Shown here piece by piece: positions 50,132 through 59,180 of a stretch of 64,000 bases of DNA (its first letter is position 1; the number at the start of each line of letters is the position of its first letter). Origin of the DNA: VRUE01 sp963770315 (lineage in GTDB: Bacteria; Actinomycetota; Thermoleophilia; Solirubrobacterales; 70-9); NCBI GenBank assembly GCA_963770315.1, contig CAVYPC010000001.1:10573-74572 (forward strand), read 5' to 3'. The notes below the pieces were generated by a model. That model worked only from the letters and a program-made list of their open reading frames with translations, was not told where the DNA came from and ran no database searches. Position numbers and translations under genes: made by a program.

Positions 50132-51565
50132 CTATTTGCCGCCGAGGTAGCGGGCGACCGCGACGCCGTTTTTGCCGACCAAGGTTTGACCGCCCAGGAG
50201 GATCCGGTTGCGGGGCGCGATGAGGATCTCGGTTGGTATTGCGAACGTCTGCTTGCCGAATCCCGTTCTCACTTCTCCTCTGTGCCCAAACTCACGGTCG
50301 AGTTCGCCAGACCGTTTCATACGGATCAAGGAGAACGCACTGCTGTGCTGTGGGTGATTGAGGGGCTGCCCTGCCAATAGGATTCGCCCCTCTCTGTCGA
50401 CCGCCAGGGCAGAGATCGACAGGGAGCTGGGAAGCTTGAAGAAGCCGCGGTGTCCGAAGCCGGTGTCCAGTGCTCCGTTGGGGAAAAGTCTAGTAAGCAG
50501 AATCTCAGTAGTCAGAGTTTCAGTAGTTACTGCGATGGAAGGCGGTGGCCCGGCGAAGTACATGCCCCCAACGCGATCCAGCGCCATGACGTTTGGCAGG
50601 ATTTGGACTGGTGCCGAGCCGCTAGAGCCAAAACCCGTGTCGGCGCTTCCATCCGCCGTCAGCGCCCCCAGTGCCGCTGGGCCAATGGGGCCCATGCGCA
50701 GGCACTGGGTATGTTGGAGGCTGAGGTATACAAGGCGTTCGCCGGAAGCATCCACGGGAGTTCCCACATAGTTCATATCGGGGAGCTGGAGCACTCCGTC
50801 GTCGTCGAAGCTCGAATCGATAGCTCCTACAGCCGTCAACCGAGCCACATATGAGCCCTGTATGTCAGTTGAGAAGCCGGGGTAGCAAAGCTGGACTTCA
50901 TGGGTGAAGTACCCGGTCAAGATGGGCCGGTCCTCGGCGTCGACAGTAAGTCCCGTAACCCCGACCGATGGCGTTTCATATTCGAATAGCGAGAACGGAT
51001 AGACACTGTCCCTGTGCGGCAGAGGAGGCGGCAGGCTCAGAGTGCTGTCGAATATGCCGTTGTTGCCAAAGCTCGTGTCCCGCTTTCCGTTCGGCAGATA
51101 TCGCATCACCGATGCCCACTCGGGCAATGGGCCCGGGAGCCAAGGAGGCCCTGGCGTGCTCGTAGCCTGCGCCGGTTGACTCGTTCCCGCGACCAGGATG
51201 CGACCTTCCGAGTCGGCAGCAACCGCTGCGAGGTTGAACTCGGTGCCGGCGGGGGCGCGAACCAGCAGGCGCCCGTGAACCCCGAAACGCAGGTTCGGTC
51301 GCCCATCGGGGAGATACTCGACGATCGAATCGGCACCGGCTATCACGAAACGGCCGCCTTGCCCCCAGGCCATGGAGGCGCCCATGCGCGCGGACCCTCC
51401 TTCACGGGGCCGCAGGGTCGCCGTCACCTTGCCGCCGTAGCCGAAGCTGCGATCAAGGTCCCCCGGTTTGGCGTTCGCAACCGAGGGAGCCAGGACCAGG
51501 GCTGCGATTGCCGAGCAGCTCACCCAAATCGCGTGGCGAATTCTTCTCGTGGACGTTGTCTGCAT
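50132..51565 (-). CDS. Exported delta-60 repeat protein
   Basis: A 477-residue secreted protein with a signal peptide (about residues 5-32). It is built of repeats of about 60 residues containing GDLDRSFGYGGKV, GRILVAG and LPNGKRDTSFG motifs, the delta-60 (TIGR02608) type, which form a beta-propeller-like surface domain. The base composition is a little less GC-rich than in its neighbours. ATG 51565 has a GAGGGA site; ATG 51586 upstream lacks one. Binding partner unknown. Confidence 0.8.
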   Translation of the reverse strand: MQTTSTRRIRHAIWVSCSAIAALVLAPSVANAKPGDLDRSFGYGGKVTATLRPREGGSARMGASMAWGQGGRFVIAGADSIVEYLPDGRPNLRFGVHGRLLVRAPAGTEFNLAAVAADSEGRILVAGTSQPAQATSTPGPPWLPGPLPEWASVMRYLPNGKRDTSFGNNGIFDSTLSLPPPLPHRDSVYPFSLFEYETPSVGVTGLTVDAEDRPILTGYFTHEVQLCYPGFSTDIQGSYVARLTAVGAIDSSFDDDGVLQLPDMNYVGTPVDASGERLVYLSLQHTQCLRMGPIGPAALGALTADGSADTGFGSSGSAPVQILPNVMALDRVGGMYFAGPPPSIAVTTETLTTEILLTRLFPNGALDTGFGHRGFFKLPSSLSISALAVDREGRILLAGQPLNHPQHSSAFSLIRMKRSGELDREFGHRGEVRTGFGKQTFAIPTEILIAPRNRILLGGQTLVGKNGVAVARYLGGK

Positions 51566-51706
51566 CTTCCCTCGGTCGATTTCCATCCGCGAGGTGGCGA
51601 TCGTATTCGTGTCAACACCCGAAAGCTAGAAAGTCTCGACTTACTCCAGATGAATCGTGTCATTTGAAGCCGGAAGTTGTCCTGGCCAGCCAGTTAAGGT
51701 GCTCGG

Positions 51707-54088
51707 ATGAGCAGGGCTCGAGCGGTACGGGCGGGACTTGTGGCGGGAGCCGCCGGCACCGGGCTGGCCGCGGCGACGATTGCCGCCGCCTGGCACTGGC
51801 TGGCGCGGCGGCCGTTGCCGAAGCAGAAGGGGACGATCGAGCTTGCCGGCCTGGAGGGGCCGGTGCGGGTGCGGCGCGATCGCTGGGGCGTGCCCCATGT
51901 CGAGGCCGGCAGCGCCGCTGACCTCTGGTTTGCTGAGGGCTTCTGCCACGGCCAAGACCGCCTCTGGCAGATGGACTTCTACCGCCGTGCCCTCTCCGGC
52001 CGGATCTCCGAGTTCGCCGGGGAGGAGGGGCTGCCGGTCGACCGCTTGATGCGCACGCTGGGGATGCGCCGTATCGCCGAGCGCGAGGCGGCGACGATCG
52101 ACCCGGAGCTTCGGTCTTTGCTCGAGCGCTTCTGCGAGGGCGTGAACGCCGCCGCCGCGGGCGCCAAGGCACTCCCGTTCGAGATGCAGCTGCTGCGGCT
52201 CGAGTTCGAGCCCTGGCGCCCGGCCGACATCCTCGGTCTCGGCAAGCTGCTTGCCTTCGGCCTCTCGACCAACTGGGAGAAGGAGCTGCTGCGCGCCGAC
52301 ATGACCCGCGAGCTCGGCCCGGAGCTGGCCGCCAAGCTCGACCCCGGCTACCCGGTGGACAACCCGGTGGTCACGCAGGAACCGTGGTCGGGAGACGGCC
52401 TCGGCCTGGCCGAGCAGATCGACGCGGTCCGCCGCTCGATCGGCATGGCCGCCGAGGCGAGCGGCTCCAACAACTGGGCGGTCAGCGGGGCGCTGAGCGC
52501 GACCGGCTCACCGCTGATCGCCGGCGACCCCCACTTGCCGCAGAGCATGCCGGGCATCTGGTACGAGGTCGGCCTCACGCTCGGCGACCGCACCGTCCGC
52601 GGGGCCTCGCTGCCGGGCATGCCCGGCGTCTACATGGGCCAGAACAACGACGTCTGCTGGACCTTCACCAACGTGATGGCCGACGTCCAGGATCTCTTCG
52701 TCGAGAAAGTCGAGGGCGACAGCTACCTGTTCGAGGGCGAGTGGCGCCCGCTTGAGATCGTGCATGAGGAGATCGTCGTAAAGGGCCGCAGTGCGCCCGA
52801 GCCGCTCGACGTGCAGATCACCCATCACGGCCCGCTCGTCAACGCGGCGCTCGGCGCCGACGACGCCGAGCCGCTCGCCTTGCGCTGGATCACGCTCGAT
52901 CGGCCGACTGCCTTCAAGGGGATGTTCGAGCTGCACGGGATCCGCTCCGGCCCCGAGCTCGTCGTCACTCTGGAGGGGCACACATCGCCCGCCTCGAACC
53001 TGATCTGGGCCGACCGGCATGGCTCGATCGGCTACAAGCTGGTCGGGCGGCTGCCTCTGCGCAAGGGCGGCTGTCCCGACCTGCCGAAGCCCGGCTGGGA
53101 CGGCGAGTACGAGTGGGAGGGCGCGGTCCCCTACAACGAGCTGCCCGAGGTCGTCGATCCCGAGAGCGGCTTTCTGATCACCGCCAACAATCGCATCGTC
53201 GGCGACGAGTACCCGCACCACATCACCAGCGACTGGCTGGACGGCTTCCGTGCCCGGAGGATCGAGGAGCTGCTGCGTGCAAGCGATGAGCACGACATCG
53301 AGAGTTTCGAGGCGATGCAGTCCGACAACCTCTCGATCCCGGGCTTGGAGGCCGCGCGGCGGCTGGGAAGGCTGAATCCAAAAGGCCAGCGTGAGCTGAG
53401 CGCGGTCGAGCGGCTGCGCAGTTGGGACGGGCGCCTCGACCCGGACACGATCGCCGGCACGATCTACCAATCCTTCCTGCTGCGGCTGGCGCGCGAGGTC
53501 GCCCGCGCCGCGATCGGCGACCGTGACCTCTGCGAGCGCTGGCTGGACCGCGCCGACAACGGCTTCATGCCCCACGTCACCTCGCCCTGGCGCTGGCACT
53601 CGCACCTGATGGACCTCTGGAAGGAAGGCGACGAGGAGCTGATCGGCCGCCCCTGGGACGACCTCGTGCTGGAGGCGTTGGCCGGGGCTCTCGACGACCT
53701 CAGCGATCGCTTCGGCCCCGATCCCGAGGGCTGGCGCTGGGGCCACGTCCACGAGATGGAGTTCCCCCACCCGCTTGGCGAGTCCAATCCGCTCCTGCGC
53801 AAGCTGCTCAACCGCAGTCTGCGTGCCGGCGGCGCCCAGGAGACTGTCAGCCAGATCGCCTACGACCCCAACGACCCCTACAAGGCTGTCTGGGCGCCGA
53901 GCTGGCGCATGGTCGGCGATCCCACCGACCCGCAGCGCTCGCGCTGGCAGATGTTCACCGGCCAGTCCGGCCATCCCGCCAGCCGCCACTACGACGACCT
54001 CCAGGCCGACTGGCTGGAGGGCCGCACCCAGCCGATGGCCGGCGCGGGACCCTGGCAGGAGCTGGACCTGGTTCCAGCCGGCGGCTGA
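51707..54088 (+). CDS. Penicillin acylase family hydrolase
   Basis: A 793-residue Ntn-hydrolase. A membrane anchor (about 12-30) precedes the alpha domain; the autocatalytic cleavage would occur before Ser254 in ASGSNNWAVSG, which becomes the N-terminal nucleophile of the beta chain. PLIAGDPHLP and other conserved segments of the family follow. It likely cleaves amide bonds of beta-lactams, acyl-homoserine lactones or similar acyl amides at the cell surface. The gene is complete and divergent from the delta-60 repeat gene. Confidence 0.9.
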   Translation: MSRARAVRAGLVAGAAGTGLAAATIAAAWHWLARRPLPKQKGTIELAGLEGPVRVRRDRWGVPHVEAGSAADLWFAEGFCHGQDRLWQMDFYRRALSGRISEFAGEEGLPVDRLMRTLGMRRIAEREAATIDPELRSLLERFCEGVNAAAAGAKALPFEMQLLRLEFEPWRPADILGLGKLLAFGLSTNWEKELLRADMTRELGPELAAKLDPGYPVDNPVVTQEPWSGDGLGLAEQIDAVRRSIGMAAEASGSNNWAVSGALSATGSPLIAGDPHLPQSMPGIWYEVGLTLGDRTVRGASLPGMPGVYMGQNNDVCWTFTNVMADVQDLFVEKVEGDSYLFEGEWRPLEIVHEEIVVKGRSAPEPLDVQITHHGPLVNAALGADDAEPLALRWITLDRPTAFKGMFELHGIRSGPELVVTLEGHTSPASNLIWADRHGSIGYKLVGRLPLRKGGCPDLPKPGWDGEYEWEGAVPYNELPEVVDPESGFLITANNRIVGDEYPHHITSDWLDGFRARRIEELLRASDEHDIESFEAMQSDNLSIPGLEAARRLGRLNPKGQRELSAVERLRSWDGRLDPDTIAGTIYQSFLLRLAREVARAAIGDRDLCERWLDRADNGFMPHVTSPWRWHSHLMDLWKEGDEELIGRPWDDLVLEALAGALDDLSDRFGPDPEGWRWGHVHEMEFPHPLGESNPLLRKLLNRSLRAGGAQETVSQIAYDPNDPYKAVWAPSWRMVGDPTDPQRSRWQMFTGQSGHPASRHYDDLQADWLEGRTQPMAGAGPWQELDLVPAGG

Positions 54089-54155
54089 GCGCCCGATTGC
54101 AGCCCCTGTCGCGGCAAGGCCGAAACGTTGGCGGGGTGGAATGGTTGGGGGATAG

Positions 54156-55874
54156 ATGCGGCGTATTGCTCTATGCCTGCTGGCGCTGGCCGCTGCTCTG
54201 CCTGCGAGCGCCGGCGCCGAGACGATCCACTTCCAGGGGAGGGACGTCGCCGTGCCCGCGGGCTGGCCGGTCTACCGCTTGGCCGAGCGACCGCGGATGT
54301 GCGTGCGGCTGGACCGCAGGGCGGTCTACCTGGGCACGCCAGGCGCAGCGCAGCGCTGCCCGGCGAGCGCAATCGGCCGCCGCCGGGCGATCCTCGTCGA
54401 TCCAGGCAGCGGGGCGAGGGCCGCTCGGGCGCGGGCGAGCCAGGTCGCGCCCGTTCGCATCTCCACCGCCTCCGACTACACCGGCCTCGGCTTCGATGCC
54501 TGCACGGCCCCCTCGAGCCGATCGATGTCCGCCTGGGCCTCCTCGCCCTACCGCGCGATCGGCGTCTACATCGGCGGCACGAACCGCGGTTGCACCCAGC
54601 CCAACCTGACCGCCGACTGGGTCGAAGCGCAGACCGCCGCCGGCTGGAGCCTGATCCCGACCTACGTCGGCCTGCAGGCCCCGACCTCGAGCTGCAGCTC
54701 CTGCGCCAAGCTCAGCAGCTCGGTGTCCGCCGCGACGACGCAGGGGACCGAAGCGGCCAACGACGCCGTCAACGACGCCCGCCTCGCCGGGATCGGCGAA
54801 GGCAGCCCGATCTACTTCGACATGGAGAGCTACTCGCCGAGCGCCAGCGCCAGCAGCGCGACGCTGAGCTTCCTCGAGGCCTGGACCGCCCGCCTGCACA
54901 CGCTCGGCTACGTCTCCGGCGTCTACAGCAGCAGCGCTTCGGGGATCAACGACGTCGCCGACCGGCTCGGCAGCGACTACCAGCTGCCCGACAACCTCTG
55001 GATCGCCAACTGGAACGGGCAGCAGAGCACCAGCGACCCCTATGTCCCCGCCAGCGGCTGGAGCGAGCACCAGCGCATCCATCAGTACCGCGGCGGGCAC
55101 GACGAGACCTACGGCGGGGTGACGATCAACATCGACAACAACTACGTCGAAGGGGCGACCGCCGGCACTGGCTTCTCCGGCGAAGATCCGATCGGTCGCT
55201 TCGAAGCCCTCGTCTCGCCGGCCCCCGGGCAGGTGCAGGTCTCGGGCTGGGCCTTCGACCCGAACGCTCCCGCCAAGCCGGTCTCGATCCGCGCCTACCT
55301 CGGCGGCAAACCGGGCGAAGGGGGCACCTCCCGCTACGAGCTCGGAGCGATCGCCGTCAACCAGCGCACCGACCTCTCGACCCTCTATCCCACGGCGGGG
55401 CCCGCCCATGGCTTCGAAGCCAGCTTCCCCGTCGTCGGCAGCGGTCGCCAGCGGCTCTGCGTCTACGCGCTCGACATCGGCCCGGGCGCCGACAAGCTGC
55501 TCGGCTGCAAGGACGTCGGCGTGCCGCTGCCGCTCTCCCTGGTGCGGGTCAACGCGGCAGGCAACGCGGTTCGGCTGCAGCTGCGCTGCGAATGGCCCAC
55601 CGGGACCCAGTGCCCGGGGCAGATTTTCGTCCGCGCTCCGGTTACGCAGCGCACCGTCATCCACCGCCGCGGCAGGGCTGTGGTCAGGACGAGGACGGTG
55701 CGGAGGGCGATCGCGCGGCGCTCCTTCCTGCTCACCGGCGGCAGGTCGCACACCTTCCGCCTCGGTCTCGGCAGCCTCGGGCACGAGCTCACCCGCGACG
55801 GCGCCAGGCCGTGGGGGCATCTGCTCGTCGCGATCCCCGGCGGCCGCGTGGGCAGGCAGCTGAGACTCAGGTAG
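54156..55874 (+). CDS. Exported DUF1906 glycoside hydrolase-like protein
   Basis: A 572-residue secreted protein. A signal peptide covers residues 1-21. The middle region (about 105-345) is a DUF1906/Rv2525c-like TIM-barrel: IGVYIGGTNRGC, WSLIPTYVG, IYFDMESY with likely acidic residues, and WIANWNG. A third module (about 350-450) starting GRFEALVSPAPGQVQVSGWAFDP is a repeat-like beta domain seen in other actinobacterial exported proteins, and the C-terminus is basic. Rv2525c relatives act near peptidoglycan. The 3' end overlaps the convergent DJ-1 gene by eight bases. Confidence 0.85.
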   Translation: MRRIALCLLALAAALPASAGAETIHFQGRDVAVPAGWPVYRLAERPRMCVRLDRRAVYLGTPGAAQRCPASAIGRRRAILVDPGSGARAARARASQVAPVRISTASDYTGLGFDACTAPSSRSMSAWASSPYRAIGVYIGGTNRGCTQPNLTADWVEAQTAAGWSLIPTYVGLQAPTSSCSSCAKLSSSVSAATTQGTEAANDAVNDARLAGIGEGSPIYFDMESYSPSASASSATLSFLEAWTARLHTLGYVSGVYSSSASGINDVADRLGSDYQLPDNLWIANWNGQQSTSDPYVPASGWSEHQRIHQYRGGHDETYGGVTINIDNNYVEGATAGTGFSGEDPIGRFEALVSPAPGQVQVSGWAFDPNAPAKPVSIRAYLGGKPGEGGTSRYELGAIAVNQRTDLSTLYPTAGPAHGFEASFPVVGSGRQRLCVYALDIGPGADKLLGCKDVGVPLPLSLVRVNAAGNAVRLQLRCEWPTGTQCPGQIFVRAPVTQRTVIHRRGRAVVRTRTVRRAIARRSFLLTGGRSHTFRLGLGSLGHELTRDGARPWGHLLVAIPGGRVGRQLRLR

Positions 55875-56514
55875 CGGCGTCGGCCGCGGCGGCGTGCCGG
55901 CTGGCCTGGGTGACCAGCTCGACGATCTCCGCCGGCGCCTTCTCGGGAGAGCCGGCGTCAAAGGGCGGGTCGGGGTCGTACTCGATCCCCAGCTGGACGG
56001 CCTGCGCGACCTCGGGCCCAGCCTCGAGCCCGACCAGGTGCAGGGCCATGTCGATGCCGGCGGTGACCCCGGCGGCGGTGATCGTCTTGCCGTCCTCGAC
56101 CCAGCGGCCGCCGACCGGATCGGCGCCGTACTTGGGCAGCTCGCCGAGGGCGAGCCAGTTGGAGGTCGCCCGCTTGCCCTCCAGCAGTCCCGCCGCGCCG
56201 AGGATCAGCGCGCCGGTGCAGACCGAGGTCGTCCATCTCGTCGTCGCGTCGATCTCGCGCAGCCAGGAGAGCACGGCTTGGTTCTCGAGCAACGCGTCGC
56301 TGCCGCGCCCGCCGGGAACCAGAACCATGTCGGCCTCGGCGACTTGATCGAGGCTGCGGTCGACGCTGAGGCCAAGCCCGCCTTCTGAGCGGACCTCGCC
56401 GGTACGCAGGCCGACGAATTGGACATCCCACCCGGGAACGCAGCGGAACACCTCATACGGACCGACGGCGTCCTGGGCGGCGAGCTTCTCGAAGAGGAGG
56501 ATGGCGATCTTCAT
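55867..56514 (-). CDS. DJ-1/PfpI family protein
   Basis: A 215-residue DJ-1/PfpI-fold protein. Cys99 in SVCTGALILG is the conserved nucleophile elbow, and the DMVLVPGG segment fits the family. ATG 56514 is the usual start (KIAILLFE). The fold matches the N-terminal domain of the divergent GlxA-type regulator at 56602, so the pair looks like a regulator and its enzyme of common ancestry. Relatives include isonitrile hydratases and glyoxalase III-like enzymes; the substrate is unknown. Confidence 0.85.
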   Translation of the reverse strand: MKIAILLFEKLAAQDAVGPYEVFRCVPGWDVQFVGLRTGEVRSEGGLGLSVDRSLDQVAEADMVLVPGGRGSDALLENQAVLSWLREIDATTRWTTSVCTGALILGAAGLLEGKRATSNWLALGELPKYGADPVGGRWVEDGKTITAAGVTAGIDMALHLVGLEAGPEVAQAVQLGIEYDPDPPFDAGSPEKAPAEIVELVTQASRHAAAADAAT

Positions 56515-56601
56515 CGGTCGATCTTCGCTGCTGGAGGGACAGACGTCGAGTGGCAGAAATGACAATGTTCGCTAGATTTCTGCCATGAGCGGAGAGCGGC
56601 C

Positions 56602-57576
56602 ATGACCCATCGCGTCGCCGCCGTCTGCCTCGACGGCCTCGTCGCCTTCGACCTGACTGCGGCCACGCAGGTCTTCGTCGCCGCATCCCAACGCGACGGG
56701 ACGCCGCTTTACGAGGTCACGACCTGCTCGCAGGGTGGAGCCGAGGTTGCGACCACCACCGGTTTCCGCCTCGCGCCCGAGCATGGCCTGGAGGCGCTCG
56801 CGTGCGCCGACACCGTCGTCGTCCCCGGCTACTTCGCCCTGCTGGATCCTCCCCCCGGCGCGGTAACGGAGGCGCTGCGCGAGGCCGGAGCCAGAGGCGC
56901 CCGCGTCCTCTCGGTCTGCACCGGCGCCTTCGCCCTCGCCTACGCCGGCCTGCTCGACGGGCGGCGGGCGACGACGCACTGGGCCCACGCCGAGCAGCTG
57001 GCGGCGCTCTTCCCCGCGGTCGAGGTCGACGCCGCGGCGCTCTATGTCGACGAGGGCGATGCGATGACCTCCGCCGGCCTCAGCGCCGGCATCGACCTCA
57101 GCCTGCACGTCGTCCGCAAGGACTTCGGCGCCGCCGCCGGCGAGCGCGTCGCCCGCCGTATGGTCGCCGCGCCCCACCGCGAGGGTGGCCAGGCGCAGTT
57201 CATCAAGCGACCGCCGGCGGGCGAGCAGGGGTCGCTGGAGGCGACGCGCCGCTGGGCGGCGGAGCGACTCGCCGAGCCCCTCGACGTCGCCGCGATGGCC
57301 CGGCACGCCGCCGTCAGCCCGCGCACCTTCGCCCGTCGCTTCCGCGAGGAGACCGGCACCACGCCGCTGCGCTGGCTGCTCGCCCAGCGAGTGCTCGAGG
57401 CGCGGCGGCTGCTGGAGGATTCGGACCTGCCGGTCGAGGACGTCGCCTGGCGTGCCGGCTTCGGCAGCGCCGCCTCGCTGCGCGAGCATTTCCGCCGGGC
57501 TACGGCGACGACTCCGACCGCTTACCGGCGCTCGTTCCAGCCGGTGCCGGTGGCACAGTCTTCCGCCTCGACATGA
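56602..57576 (+). CDS. GlxA-type AraC-family transcriptional regulator
   Basis: A 324-residue regulator. The N-terminal half is a DJ-1/PfpI-like domain with Cys106 in SVCTGAFAL, and the C-terminal half has two AraC helix-turn-helix units (LDVAAMARHAAVSPRTFARRF and VEDVAWRAGFGSAASLREHFRR). Proteins of this layout often control a divergent or adjacent enzyme gene. Here the divergent DJ-1 gene lies 87 bases away. The retained Cys suggests it may sense or bind a related ligand. The stop overlaps the next gene (ATGA). Confidence 0.9.
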   Translation: MTHRVAAVCLDGLVAFDLTAATQVFVAASQRDGTPLYEVTTCSQGGAEVATTTGFRLAPEHGLEALACADTVVVPGYFALLDPPPGAVTEALREAGARGARVLSVCTGAFALAYAGLLDGRRATTHWAHAEQLAALFPAVEVDAAALYVDEGDAMTSAGLSAGIDLSLHVVRKDFGAAAGERVARRMVAAPHREGGQAQFIKRPPAGEQGSLEATRRWAAERLAEPLDVAAMARHAAVSPRTFARRFREETGTTPLRWLLAQRVLEARRLLEDSDLPVEDVAWRAGFGSAASLREHFRRATATTPTAYRRSFQPVPVAQSSAST

Positions 57577-58040
57577 GCCGCCGCGACCAGATCAAGTTGA
57601 GCGAGGAGGAGCTGCTGGAGCTGCTCGAGGGCGAGCGCGTCGCCGTCGTCTGCTCGAACGGGCCGCACGGCTTCCCGCACGCGATGCCGCTCTGGTTCGT
57701 GCCGCGCGGGGGCGAGGTCTGGATCTGGACCTACGCCAAGTCGCAGAAGGTGCGCAACCTCGAACGCGACCCGCGGGCGACCGTGCTGATCGAGACTGGC
57801 CATGAGTACGGCGAGCTGCGCGGCGCGATGATCGAGGCCGAGGCTGAGATCCACCGCGACTTCGAGACCGTGATCGGGTTCGCTGAGGAGCTGACCGTGC
57901 GCTACGCAGAGGGGATCTCCTCGGTCGAGGGCGACGCCAAAGCGGCACTCGAAGCCCAGGCCCCGAAACGGGTCGCGATCCATTTCAAGCCGAAACGGGT
58001 CGCGACCTGGGATCACCGCAAGCTGGATGGCACCTACTGA
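57573..58040 (+). CDS. Pyridoxamine 5'-phosphate oxidase-fold protein
   Basis: A 155-residue split-barrel flavoprotein of the PNPOx-like group, which in actinobacteria includes F420-dependent reductases. GERVAVVCSNGPHGFPHAMPLWFV, then a Y-A-K-S-Q-K-V-R-N-L segment typical of F420 or FMN binders, and PRATVLIE follow in order. It is translationally coupled to the GlxA-type regulator. Cofactor preference (FMN or F420) cannot be settled here. Confidence 0.82.
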   Translation: MSRRDQIKLSEEELLELLEGERVAVVCSNGPHGFPHAMPLWFVPRGGEVWIWTYAKSQKVRNLERDPRATVLIETGHEYGELRGAMIEAEAEIHRDFETVIGFAEELTVRYAEGISSVEGDAKAALEAQAPKRVAIHFKPKRVATWDHRKLDGTY

Positions 58041-58061
58041 GCAAGGAGACGAGCAGACGAA

Positions 58062-59180
58062 ATGAGACACCGCAAGCCGCTGGCCATCCTTCTTCTCGCC
58101 GCCGCCCTCGTGGCGGTGGCGGTCCCGGTCGCGACCAGCGGCGCGGCCGGGCGGGTGCCGAAGGGCTTCTTCGGCGTCGCGCCGCAGGGGCAGCTGACCC
58201 CCCAGGACGCGAGCTACATGAAGGCCGGCGGGATCGAAAGCGTGCGCTTCACGTTGATCTGGCCGGCGATCCAGCCGACGGCCGGCGGCGGCTACGACTG
58301 GACCTACTTCGACGAAGTGGTCGAAGTGGCGGCGCGCGCCGGGCTGCGGGTGCTGCCCGTGCTCAACAGCGCGCCGGGCTGGGTGGCCAAGGACAGCACG
58401 ACGCTGCCGGTCAAGAGCGCCAAGCAACGAGCGGCCTGGTCCGCCTTCCTGGAAGCGGCCGTGAAGCGCTACGGGCCCGGGGGCGAATTCTGGAACGAGC
58501 ACTCCCACGTGGGAGTCGACTACGAACCACCGATCCCGCAGCCGATGCCGATCCGCGAATGGCAGGTCTGGAACGAGGCCAACTTCTACTACTTCACCTA
58601 CCCGGTCTCGCCGAGTGCCTACGCCAAGCTTGTGACCGTCTCGAGCAAGGCGATCAAACGCGTGGATCCAAGCGCGAAAGTCGTCCTCGCGGGCCTCTTC
58701 GGGGAACCCACGGCGAAGGGCAAGCGCGGCATGCCAGCGGCGAAGTTCCTCGAACGCCTCTACGCGGTGCCCGGCCTCAAGAACCGCTTCGACGGCGTCG
58801 CTCTGCATCCCTACGCGGTCGACGCGGAAACGCTCGAAGAACTGGTGGAGGAATTCCACCAGGTCAGCGTGGAGAACCACGATCGCCCGGGCCTCTACGT
58901 CACCGAGATGGGCTGGGGCTCCCAGAACGACTTCAAGCAGGTCGCCTTCGAGCAGGGCGTCCACGGTCAGGTGCTCCAGCTGCGCGGCGCCTACCGCTAC
59001 CTGATCGACAACCAGCGAAGCCTCAACCTGAAGCAGGTCGACTGGTTCTCCTGGAAGGACCTGAGGGGCACCTGCACCTTCTGCGACTCGGTCGGCTTCT
59101 TCAAGGAAGGCCCGGGCTACAGCGCCAAGCCGGCCTGGCACGCCTTCGTCGGCCTCACCGGCGGTAGATCCCATCCGTGA
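58062..59180 (+). CDS. Exported clan GH-A glycoside hydrolase
   Basis: A 372-residue secreted TIM-barrel hydrolase. A signal peptide covers residues 1-29. The acid/base Glu172 is in QVWNEAN and the nucleophile Glu282 in YVTEMGWGS, the paired signature of clan GH-A (GH39/GH5-like beta-glycosidases). Substrate may be a xylan, mannan or exopolysaccharide. It starts 21 bases after the PNPOx-fold gene and its stop overlaps the following membrane protein start (GTGA). Confidence 0.85.
   Translation: MRHRKPLAILLLAAALVAVAVPVATSGAAGRVPKGFFGVAPQGQLTPQDASYMKAGGIESVRFTLIWPAIQPTAGGGYDWTYFDEVVEVAARAGLRVLPVLNSAPGWVAKDSTTLPVKSAKQRAAWSAFLEAAVKRYGPGGEFWNEHSHVGVDYEPPIPQPMPIREWQVWNEANFYYFTYPVSPSAYAKLVTVSSKAIKRVDPSAKVVLAGLFGEPTAKGKRGMPAAKFLERLYAVPGLKNRFDGVALHPYAVDAETLEELVEEFHQVSVENHDRPGLYVTEMGWGSQNDFKQVAFEQGVHGQVLQLRGAYRYLIDNQRSLNLKQVDWFSWKDLRGTCTFCDSVGFFKEGPGYSAKPAWHAFVGLTGGRSHP

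Noticed and set aside
52508..53989. Long minus-strand frame opposite the penicillin acylase gene
   Set aside because: Antisense shadow with no motifs.
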